A DNA stretch of 31,521 nucleotides from Prado023 sp039812125 (GTDB lineage Bacteria > Actinomycetota > Actinomycetes > S36-B12 > CAIYMF01): NCBI GenBank assembly GCA_039812125.1, contig JBDHZV010000025.1, positions 1-31,521 on the forward strand, in the 5' to 3' direction. Below the pieces are notes generated by a model. It was not told the DNA's origin. It saw only the letters and a list, made by a program, of their open reading frames with translations, and ran no database searches. A program made the position numbers and the translations under genes. Of this stretch, positions 22,227 to 27,883 are shown piece after piece. Each line of letters opens with the position of its first letter. The stretch's first letter is position 1.

Positions 22227-22754
22227 CTAGCCGGCGCCCCCGACCGGGACCGGCTCCATCGCGATCGCGAGGTGGTTGGTCAGGGGGTGGCCCATGGCGG
22301 CCATGTCGTAGGTGGCCAGCAGCCTGCCCTCCACCAGGCCGTACAGCCGGTGCCCGCTGCTGACCTCCTTGGCCGACTCGGTGCGCACCACGGCGTCGGT
22401 GGCCAGTTCCATGCGTGCCCCCGTGATCCGGGCATCGACGATCGCGGTGACCTCCACCCGCCCGAGCCACACCTCGACGAACCCGGTCGGATGCGCCAGC
22501 AGCATCTCGACCCCGTTGTCGGGGCGGGGGCGCCAGTAGCCCGACTCGGTGGCGGCCCGACGGATCCGGTTGTTCTGCTCGTCGACGATCCACGACACCG
22601 ACCGGTACTCCAGGAACGGTCGGCCATCGGTCGCGAACTCGACGACCTGCTCGTAGCGGAACGGCGACGACGTCGGGTAGCCACCCTCGCCGATGCCACC
22701 CCAGCGGCCCAGGAGCCACGACAGGTGGGCCAGCTCAGCGGGCAGGTCGGCCAT
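22227..22754 (-). CDS. nitrobindin-like (FABP-fold) heme protein
   Basis: A ten-stranded beta-barrel of 175 residues related to M. tuberculosis Rv2717c and human/plant nitrobindins, which bind ferric heme and interact with NO or peroxynitrite. The family start LSWLLGRWGGIGEGGYP (G-x-W-x-G-x-G-x-GxYP) is intact, followed by FRYEQVVEFATDGRPFLEYRSVSW and, near the C-terminus, MGHPLTNHLAIAMEPV containing the likely heme-ligating His. Stop is TAG, unlike the TGA used by most neighbours. The ATG is 2 nt after the stop of the 35-codon membrane gene, so it depends on that gene for translation and transcription. Confidence 0.9.
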   Translation of the reverse strand: MADLPAELAHLSWLLGRWGGIGEGGYPTSSPFRYEQVVEFATDGRPFLEYRSVSWIVDEQNNRIRRAATESGYWRPRPDNGVEMLLAHPTGFVEVWLGRVEVTAIVDARITGARMELATDAVVRTESAKEVSSGHRLYGLVEGRLLATYDMAAMGHPLTNHLAIAMEPVPVGGAG

Positions 22755-22756
22755 GA

Positions 22757-22864
22757 TCAGGCCTGGCCCTTGTAGAGCTTCCAGACGGTCAGCCCGGCGA
22801 ACCACGTGATGAGCAGGCTGACCAGGACCAGCAGGATGGAGAAGAAGATCTCGACGGCGTCCAC
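22757..22864 (-). CDS. 35-residue single-pass membrane protein (small ORF)
   Basis: GTG 22864 to TGA 22757-22759 encodes 35 residues: a short acidic head (MDAVEI), one hydrophobic helix (FFSILLVLVSLLITWFAGL, about 7-25) and a positively charged tail (TVWKLYKGQA). Charge distribution predicts N-out, C-in. Support for reality: the hydrophobic pattern is clean, the stop is only 2 nt before the nitrobindin ATG, and TACCAT lies exactly 6 nt before the GTG. I have an impression that similar small proteins ending in LYxGQ occur in actinobacteria, but cannot name a family. It would be the first gene of the nitrobindin-Fur-YgfZ operon. Function unknown. Confidence 0.75.
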   Translation of the reverse strand: MDAVEIFFSILLVLVSLLITWFAGLTVWKLYKGQA

Positions 22865-22870
22865 GACGTC

Positions 22871-22876
22871 ATGGTA
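22871..22876 (-). promoter_or_regulatory. leaderless-type -10 for the small membrane protein/nitrobindin/Fur/YgfZ operon
   Basis: Minus-strand TACCAT, 6-nt spacer GACGTC, then GTG 22864. No -35 is seen in the GC-rich upstream DNA. Confidence 0.5.
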
Positions 22877-22891
22877 GTCCGGGGCGCCCGG

Positions 22892-22916
22892 GCCGGGCTG
22901 CTGACCCGGCTAGGGT
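22892..22916 (+). promoter_or_regulatory. dsrE promoter with abutting inverted repeat
   Basis: TAGGGT (22911-22916) is followed by 6 nt (GCGGAC) and ATG 22923, so dsrE looks leaderless. Directly upstream, GCCGGG (22892-22897) and CCCGGC (22905-22910) form an inverted repeat with a 7-nt centre that touches the -10. It could be an operator in the 58-bp divergent gap, but GC-rich arms make chance likely. Confidence 0.45.
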
Positions 22917-22922
22917 GCGGAC

Positions 22923-23288
22923 ATGCGCACGTTGGTGATCAAGTGCACGACGACCGACCCCGAGCCCTGCTCGCAGGCCTTCACCGTGGCGGCCACCGCG
23001 CTCGCCTCGGGAGCGCGCGTGTCGGTGTGGCTGACCGGGGACGCGAGCCTGCTAGCCACTCCCGGACGCGCCGAGGCAGCGACCCTGGCGTTCGCGACGC
23101 CCCTGCACGAGCTGCGCGACGCCGTGCTGGCGATGGGGACCCTGACGGTGTGCACCCAGTGCGCCCGGCGCCGTGACCTGACCCAGGAGGACCTGCTGCC
23201 CGGGGTGCGCATCGCGGGGGCCGCCACCTTCGTCGACGAGATCCTGGCCGAGGGCGCCCAGGCGCTGGTCTACGGTGCCGGGGCCTGA
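22923..23288 (+). CDS. DsrE-family protein
   Basis: A small cytosolic protein of 121 residues with the DsrE/DsrF/YchN fold. N-terminal MRTLVIKCTTTDPEPCSQAFTVA, then LASGARVSVWLTGDASLLA, are typical of the family. A CxxC pair occurs in LTVCTQCARRRDLTQEDL, and the C-terminus has GAATFVDEILAEGAQALVYG. Some DsrE proteins relay sulfur through such a cysteine, so thiol chemistry is possible but not shown. Its stop lies inside the downstream glycosyltransferase gene (14-nt overlap). It is divergent from the nitrobindin/Fur/YgfZ operon. ATG 22923 is leaderless by position of TAGGGT. Confidence 0.88.
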   Translation: MRTLVIKCTTTDPEPCSQAFTVAATALASGARVSVWLTGDASLLATPGRAEAATLAFATPLHELRDAVLAMGTLTVCTQCARRRDLTQEDLLPGVRIAGAATFVDEILAEGAQALVYGAGA

Positions 23289-24852
23289 CCCGGTTCTTCG
23301 CCTCAGCCGCTGGCCCCTGCCGGCGGTCGTCGGCCTGGTCGGGCTGGGCACGCTGCTGCTCGGGGCGGCCGTCCCGGCGTGGTCCGTGGACGAGGCCGCG
23401 ACGCTGGTGATCCTGCGGCGGTCCGGCCAGCAGTTCTGGCAAGCCGCCCTCCTGGACAACCACGGCGCGATCGCCCCCTACTACCTGCTGATGAAGCCGT
23501 GGTCCGCGGTGTCCACCGACCCCGTGTGGCTGCGGCTGCCGACCATCGTGGCCACCGCCGCCACAGCCGCCCTGCTGGTGTGGTTCCTGCAGCAGGTGGC
23601 CGGTCGGGGGGTCGCACTTCTCGCGGGCACCACGTTGCTCGTGCTGCCGGCGACCACGTGGTACGCCGCGAACATCCGGCCCTACGCACTGGCGATGCTC
23701 GCCGTGACCGCTGGGGCGGTCTCCTGGTGGCGGTGGTGCGCGCGGGGCCGGGGCCGCACAGGGGCCCTGGCGTGGCTGGCGTTCACCGCAGCGGGGCTGC
23801 TGCACGCCTTCGCGGTCCTGGTCCTGGGAGCCCTCCTGATCACGGCCCTGCTCGCGCCGGTGACCCGGCGTCGCGACGACGTGCGCCGGACCGCGCTGCT
23901 GGGAACCGCCGTTGCCGTGGCACTCGCCCCGTTCCTGTGGGCCCTGCGCCGCGCCGGCGGAGCGCAGTTCATCGGGCCGCCGCCGGTGACCCTGCGCGCA
24001 GTGATCACGGTCTGGGAGCGGATGACGATGGCGTGGGTCGGCCCGGACCGGGTTGCGGTGGTCGGGGCGGTTGTGGCGGTCGCCGCGCTGGTGGGCCTCA
24101 CCCTGACCTGGGTCCGGTCCGCGGGTCGCCCGCGATCCCTCGCGGTGCTGGCCACAGGGTGGATGGTGCTGCCCCCGATGACGATGATCGCGGTGCAGGC
24201 GGCCACCGGGCGGCCGGGGCTGATCGCCCGGTACTGGCTGATCAGCGTGCCGGCCGTCGCCATCGGGATCGCCCTGCTGCTGGCAGCCGCCCGGTGGCGC
24301 GGCGTCGCCGTGCTCGGCGTCGGGCTCCTGGTCGCGGCCACCTGGCAGTCCCACGTCGCCATGCGCACCCCCGACGGTCACGGCGCCGGCAGGTTCCTCG
24401 CCCTGTCCGATGTGCTGGACCTCCCCGGCCTGGCCACGGCACCGCTGCTCACCGACGGGTACGGCCAGCGCGCACTGGCCGCGAACGCCCCGCACCTGAC
24501 CGGCCCGCGCACCCCCCTGAACGGCGATCCCGCACCCACCGGGCTGCTCAGCCCGGTCCCGTACGGCCCGGGCACCCCGCAGTTGCGCGCGCTGGTGTCG
24601 CAGCACGACCTCGTGGTGGCGTTCCAGCACCGCCCGTTCAGCTCCCGACGGATCGCCACACCCGCCGAGTTCACGGCATCAGCCGCTGCGCTGGAGGCGT
24701 TCTCCCACATGGTCGTCGCGTGCTCGTTCCACGGCGAGGCGCTGGGGGTGTTCGCCCAGGCGGGGGTGGGCCCGACCCGCGGCGGGGCCGAGGCGATTGC
24801 CGACCGGATCGCGGGCCTGGCACCGGACCGGATCCGCTGCCTGGTCCCGTGA
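23275..24852 (+). CDS. GT-C fold membrane glycosyltransferase (ArnT/PMT-like)
   Basis: A polytopic membrane protein of 525 residues with about ten hydrophobic segments between residues 12 and 360 and a C-terminal extracytoplasmic domain (about 365-525). The first loop after helix one has WSVDEAATL, the Asp-Glu pair used as catalytic base in polyprenyl-phosphate-sugar-dependent transferases. Later loops include DNHGAIAPYYLLMKPW and WYAANIRPYAL, also typical. It should transfer a sugar from a polyprenyl-phosphate donor to a surface or secreted acceptor; which one is unknown. GTG 23275 overlaps dsrE by 14 nt. It converges on DUF4395 with 6 bp between stops and no obvious terminator. Confidence 0.82.
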   Translation: MPGPDPVLRLSRWPLPAVVGLVGLGTLLLGAAVPAWSVDEAATLVILRRSGQQFWQAALLDNHGAIAPYYLLMKPWSAVSTDPVWLRLPTIVATAATAALLVWFLQQVAGRGVALLAGTTLLVLPATTWYAANIRPYALAMLAVTAGAVSWWRWCARGRGRTGALAWLAFTAAGLLHAFAVLVLGALLITALLAPVTRRRDDVRRTALLGTAVAVALAPFLWALRRAGGAQFIGPPPVTLRAVITVWERMTMAWVGPDRVAVVGAVVAVAALVGLTLTWVRSAGRPRSLAVLATGWMVLPPMTMIAVQAATGRPGLIARYWLISVPAVAIGIALLLAAARWRGVAVLGVGLLVAATWQSHVAMRTPDGHGAGRFLALSDVLDLPGLATAPLLTDGYGQRALAANAPHLTGPRTPLNGDPAPTGLLSPVPYGPGTPQLRALVSQHDLVVAFQHRPFSSRRIATPAEFTASAAALEAFSHMVVACSFHGEALGVFAQAGVGPTRGGAEAIADRIAGLAPDRIRCLVP

Positions 24853-24858
24853 GGTGGG

Positions 24859-25308
24859 TCAGGCGCGGCGCAGGCGCTGCGCGCGCAGGTACAGCTCGCA
24901 GCCGATGCAGAAGTCGAACGCGGCGTTGAGGAACGCCGCGGCCAGGGCCAGGCCGACGGCGGCCAGCGCGAGGCCCTGCGCCCCGACAGCGAAGCCCACC
25001 AGCCCGACCAGGCTGAATGCCAGTCCGCAGGCCTGGGCGAACCGCGGCGCCGCCGGGTCCTCCAGGTGGGTCGGCGGTGCCAGGCGCGGGCGGACCAGCG
25101 TGCGGAACAGCACGCCGTAGGGCTGCCGGCCCGGGCCGCGCACCACACCGAGCAGGAACACGAGTGCTTGGGCGGCCAGCAGCACGGGCGAGGCCAGCAC
25201 GAGGGCCAGGGCGAGCACGATGCTCGTGAGCGCGGCCGCGAAGCGTGGGCCGCGCGGGTCGAGGCCGGCGGGGGCCGCAGTGGGACGTGAATCGAGCGTC
25301 GAGGACAT
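24859..25308 (-). CDS. DUF4395 membrane protein
   Basis: A 149-residue membrane protein with hydrophobic stretches near residues 24-55 (two helices), 93-112 and 115-132. Family features are GPRFAAALTSIVLALALV, the central PRLAPPTHLEDPAAPRFAQ and, near the end, FDFCIGCELYL with a CxxC. DUF4395 proteins are often encoded beside thioredoxins and thought to act in thiol or sulfur redox, though not biochemically defined to my knowledge. ATG 25308 has AGGAG 9 nt upstream. An in-frame GTG at 25371 would add 21 residues and overlap the leader ORF. It is preceded by a Cys leader peptide and a thioredoxin gene. Confidence 0.87.
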   Translation of the reverse strand: MSSTLDSRPTAAPAGLDPRGPRFAAALTSIVLALALVLASPVLLAAQALVFLLGVVRGPGRQPYGVLFRTLVRPRLAPPTHLEDPAAPRFAQACGLAFSLVGLVGFAVGAQGLALAAVGLALAAAFLNAAFDFCIGCELYLRAQRLRRA

Positions 25309-25355
25309 GGAACGGGGCTCCTGGGGTCGATCGGGGATGGGCCGGGCGAGTGCCG

Positions 25356-25433
25356 TCAGCACATTCGACACAGGCAGGAACCGAGGCGGCCGTGGTCGAC
25401 GACCCGGCGCCTGGTCAGGAGAACCCGCTGCAT
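25356..25433 (-). CDS. cysteine-rich leader peptide (25 residues), putative attenuator
   Basis: ATG 25433 to TGA 25356-25358. The peptide starts MQRVLLTRRRVVDHGRL and ends GSCLCRMC, with three Cys in the last six residues. It matches the actinobacterial class of leader peptides with a LTxRRxxDxxR core that precede sulfur-metabolism genes. Cys-rich leaderless uORFs are known cysteine-responsive attenuators in mycobacteria. TACCCT lies exactly 6 nt before the ATG (leaderless). The mRNA segment CTCCTG (plus-strand 25416-25421) is complementary to CAGGAG (plus-strand 25318-25323), the ribosome site of DUF4395, so folding could hide that site when the ribosome is not stalled. The pairing model is inference. 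Confidence 0.78.
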   Translation of the reverse strand: MQRVLLTRRRVVDHGRLGSCLCRMC

Positions 25434-25439
25434 GAGCCT

Positions 25440-25445
25440 AGGGTA
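25440..25445 (-). promoter_or_regulatory. leaderless-type -10 for the leader peptide/DUF4395 transcript
   Basis: Minus-strand TACCCT, 6-nt spacer AGGCTC, then ATG 25433. TTGCCG at 25470-25465 might serve as a -35 with a 19-bp spacer, which is longer than ideal. It lies in the 79-bp gap after the thioredoxin stop. Confidence 0.6.
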
Positions 25446-25512
25446 GCCTGCCCTGCCCCATGGTCGGCAACCGCGGACCCGGTCATCCGGGACGGAGGTC
25501 CCCGCCCGGCCG

Positions 25513-26004
25513 CTACGCGAGCTGGCCGAGGGCGGCGATGACATCCGCGCGACGCGGGGCCCCGGTGGCCCGGGTCCGGATGACGCCCACGGAGTCCAGC
25601 ACGAGCACCGTGGGGGTACGTGTCACGTCCAGGCGGCGGACCAGCTCCAGGTGGGACTCGGCGTCGATCTCCACGTGCGCGACTCCGGGGACCATGCCGG
25701 CCACGTCGGCCAGGACCACCCGCGTGGCCCGACAGGGCGTGCAGAACGCCGACGAGAACTGCACCAGGGTGGCCCGCTGCCCGAGCACCGCCCCACCCAG
25801 GTCGTCAGGTCCCAGGCGGTCGGCGACCGGGACCACCGAGTGGTCGGCCACCTCGACGGGCCGCCCGTCGACGACCAGCGGCTCGGAGTCGTCCTGCCCC
25901 GGCACCGGCGCCACGGCCCGCATCCGGCCGTCGGTCCGGCGACGCCAGAGCCCGAAGGCCGAGGCCAGCACGAGGACCAGGATCAGGATGCGCATGCCGT
26001 CCAT
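25513..26004 (-). CDS. membrane-anchored thioredoxin-like protein
   Basis: A 163-residue thioredoxin-fold protein. It begins with one N-terminal membrane helix (MRILILVLVLASAFGLW) followed by RRR, then a linker, then the fold from about residue 70. The active site is SSAFCTPCRATR (CTPC). The cis-Pro loop is RTPTVLVLD. The early part of the fold has GQRATLVQFSS. Orientation of the anchor is uncertain because the RRR after the helix suggests that the thioredoxin domain could be on the cytosolic side. It parallels Rv0816c (thiX) next to glnR. ATG 26004 is followed by an alternative ATG 25995; neither has a good ribosome site. Stop is TAG. Confidence 0.87.
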   Translation of the reverse strand: MDGMRILILVLVLASAFGLWRRRTDGRMRAVAPVPGQDDSEPLVVDGRPVEVADHSVVPVADRLGPDDLGGAVLGQRATLVQFSSAFCTPCRATRVVLADVAGMVPGVAHVEIDAESHLELVRRLDVTRTPTVLVLDSVGVIRTRATGAPRRADVIAALGQLA

Positions 26005-26071
26005 GGCCCGATGAACACCGTCCTCCCCGTCGCCGATTCCCGCCGGTGGCATCCCGCTGGCACGAAGACCC

Positions 26072-26088
26072 GCACAGGTCCACTGTGC
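26072..26088 (+). repeat. inverted repeat upstream of glnR
   Basis: GCACAG (26072-26077) and CTGTGC (26083-26088) with a 5-nt centre, in the 156-bp divergent gap between thioredoxin and glnR. It covers the position expected for the glnR -35, so it may be an operator. It does not resemble the GlnR box. Confidence 0.4.
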
Positions 26089-26108
26089 CGCCCCGGCCAA
26101 GTCTGCCG

Positions 26109-26114
26109 TATCCT
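26109..26114 (+). promoter_or_regulatory. -10 element of the glnR promoter
   Basis: TATCCT would start transcription near 26121, leaving a leader of about 40 nt with the ribosome site AGGGGG (26151-26156) 4 nt before the ATG. This is one of the few leadered units in the window. Confidence 0.5.
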
Positions 26115-26160
26115 CAACGTCACGAACGTCCGCCGAGCACGCCCGCTGCCAGGGGGTCCG

Positions 26161-26889
26161 ATGAGCCGACTGCTGCTGATGACGGCCTCGCTGGGCCCGT
26201 CCGGGGATGTCCTGCCGGCCCTCGGACTGCTTGCCCACCACGTCCGCGTGCTCCCGGCGGAGGCCAGCGCCCTGCTCGACGCGCCGAAGTCCGACGCCCT
26301 GCTGGTCGACGGCCGCCGCGACCTGGCCCACATCCGCGCCCTGACCCGGTTGGTCCGCCAGACCGGCGTCGACTGCCCCGTGATCCTGATCACCACCGAG
26401 GGCGGCCTGGCCGCGATCAACGCGGAGTGGGGCATCGACGACGTCCTGCTCGACGCGGCCGGCCCGGCGGAGGTGGAGGCCCGGCTGCGGCTGGCGATCG
26501 GACGCAGCCTGGTCGCCGAGGAGGTCGAGTCCGACGGCGAGATCCGGCTCGGGGACCTGGCGATCGACGAGACGGCCTACAGCGCCCGGCTGCGCGGGCG
26601 CAGCCTCGACCTGACGTTCAAGGAGTTCGAGCTGCTGCGCTTCCTGGCCAGCCACGCTGGGCGGGTGTTCACCCGGGCCCAGCTGCTGCAGGAGGTCTGG
26701 GGGTACGACTACTTCGGAGGGACCCGGACCGTGGACGTCCACGTCCGGCGGCTGCGGGCCAAGCTCGGCGCGGAGCACGAGTCGATGATCGGCACCGTGC
26801 GCAACGTGGGCTACCGGTTCGTTCCGCCGCGGGAGGAGGAGGTCCTGGACATCGCCACGGCCGCCACCCTGCGGGAGTCCCTGGGCTGA
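26161..26889 (+). CDS. glnR: GlnR, orphan OmpR-type nitrogen regulator
   Basis: A 242-residue response-regulator-like transcription factor controlling nitrogen assimilation genes in actinobacteria. It is atypical: the receiver (about 1-115; LLLMTASLGPSG, ALLVDGRRDL, VILITTEGGLAAINAEWGIDDVLL) keeps an Asp near residue 50 but lacks the usual acidic pair and the canonical Lys, as known for GlnR, which works without phosphorylation. The winged helix is highly conserved: SLDLTFKEFELLRFLASHAGRVFTRAQLLQEVWGYDYFGGTRTVDVHVRRLRAKLG, in sections, ending GTVRNVGYRFV. mshD follows 1 bp after its stop, as in M. tuberculosis (Rv0818-Rv0819). No cognate kinase is nearby. Confidence 0.94.
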   Translation: MSRLLLMTASLGPSGDVLPALGLLAHHVRVLPAEASALLDAPKSDALLVDGRRDLAHIRALTRLVRQTGVDCPVILITTEGGLAAINAEWGIDDVLLDAAGPAEVEARLRLAIGRSLVAEEVESDGEIRLGDLAIDETAYSARLRGRSLDLTFKEFELLRFLASHAGRVFTRAQLLQEVWGYDYFGGTRTVDVHVRRLRAKLGAEHESMIGTVRNVGYRFVPPREEEVLDIATAATLRESLG

Positions 26890-26890
26890 G

Positions 26891-27883
26891 ATGTCCGAGC
26901 CCGGTCCCGTCCTGGCCGGGCAGCGCCCCATGATCCACCTGGTGGGGCACCTGGCACCCGCTGACGTCCAGGACGTGCTCCGGCTCGGCGAGCGCGCTGC
27001 CGTCGCCGACGGCGTCCACCCCCTGAGTGAGCACGTGCTGCTGCACCTGCGGCACGGCGGCGACTCCCGGTCCGTGCACCTGCTGGCGCGGGAGCCGGGG
27101 TCAGCGGCGCTGCTCGGGTACGCCCACCTCGACACGACCGACCAGGTCGCAGGCCCGGCCGCGGAGGTGGCAGTGGCCCCTGAGGCCCGCCGCCGGGGGG
27201 TCGGTGCCGCGCTGCTCGACGCGATCATCGACCTGGAGGCCCCCCGCGCGGGCCGCCTGCGGCTGTGGGCGCACGGGCAGGACACGGCGGCCGCACGGCT
27301 CGCGGCAGCTCGCGGATTCCGCCGGGAGCGGCGGCTGTGGCGCATGCACCGGGACCTGGCCGACCCGCTGGAGCCTGTGGCGCTGCCGCCCGGCGCCGAG
27401 CTTCGCGGGTTCCGGGCGGGCGACGAGGACGCGTGGCTGGCGCTGAACGCGGCCGCGTTCGCCGACCTGCCCGACCAGGGTGGCTGGACCCGGGCTGACC
27501 TCGACCGACGCATGGCCGAACCCTGGTTCGACCCAGCCGGATTCCTGCTGGCTCACGACGGGGACGGCCATCTCGAGGGCTTCCACTGGACCAAGGTGCA
27601 CGGTGCCCCCGGGCACGGCCACCCCCCGGTCGGCGAGGTCTACGTCGTCGGGGTCCATCCCCGGCGGCGAGGGGCGGGCCTGGGTCGGGCGCTGACGCTG
27701 GCCGGCCTGCACCACCTGCGTGCTGCGGGCTTGGGCGAGGCGATGCTCTACGTCGACGCTGGGAACCACGCCGCCACTAGGCTGTATGCCAGCCTGGGGT
27801 TCACGGTGCGCGACAGCGACAGCCTGTTCCGCCGCCCGTCGCCGGCCGGGCCCGCCGCTGGACCGCCGGGAGGAGGGGCATGA
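26891..27883 (+). CDS. mshD: mycothiol synthase
   Basis: Final step of mycothiol synthesis: acetylates the cysteine amine of Cys-GlcN-Ins with acetyl-CoA. A 330-residue protein with two tandem GNAT domains. The N-terminal one has VAPEARRRGVGAALLDAI and the C-terminal (catalytic in the known enzyme) has VGVHPRRRGAGLGRALTLAGL, then MLYVDAGNHAATRLYASLGF. FHWTKVH sits before the second acetyl-CoA site, as in the family. The last ~12 residues are Pro/Gly/Ala-rich. It starts 1 bp after glnR, and its stop overlaps ppk (ATGA), so nitrogen regulation, mycothiol and polyphosphate genes share one transcript. Confidence 0.94.
   Translation: MSEPGPVLAGQRPMIHLVGHLAPADVQDVLRLGERAAVADGVHPLSEHVLLHLRHGGDSRSVHLLAREPGSAALLGYAHLDTTDQVAGPAAEVAVAPEARRRGVGAALLDAIIDLEAPRAGRLRLWAHGQDTAAARLAAARGFRRERRLWRMHRDLADPLEPVALPPGAELRGFRAGDEDAWLALNAAAFADLPDQGGWTRADLDRRMAEPWFDPAGFLLAHDGDGHLEGFHWTKVHGAPGHGHPPVGEVYVVGVHPRRRGAGLGRALTLAGLHHLRAAGLGEAMLYVDAGNHAATRLYASLGFTVRDSDSLFRRPSPAGPAAGPPGGGA

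Noticed and set aside
22227..22805. Longer nitrobindin start with 17 extra residues
   Set aside because: It would overlap the small membrane ORF, and the extension lacks a ribosome site; MADLPAELAHLSWLLGRW is a normal family N-terminus.
25489..25502. GGGAC/GTCCC hairpin after the thioredoxin stop
   Set aside because: Only 5 bp with a 4-nt loop and no T tract; too weak to call a terminator in this GC-rich context.
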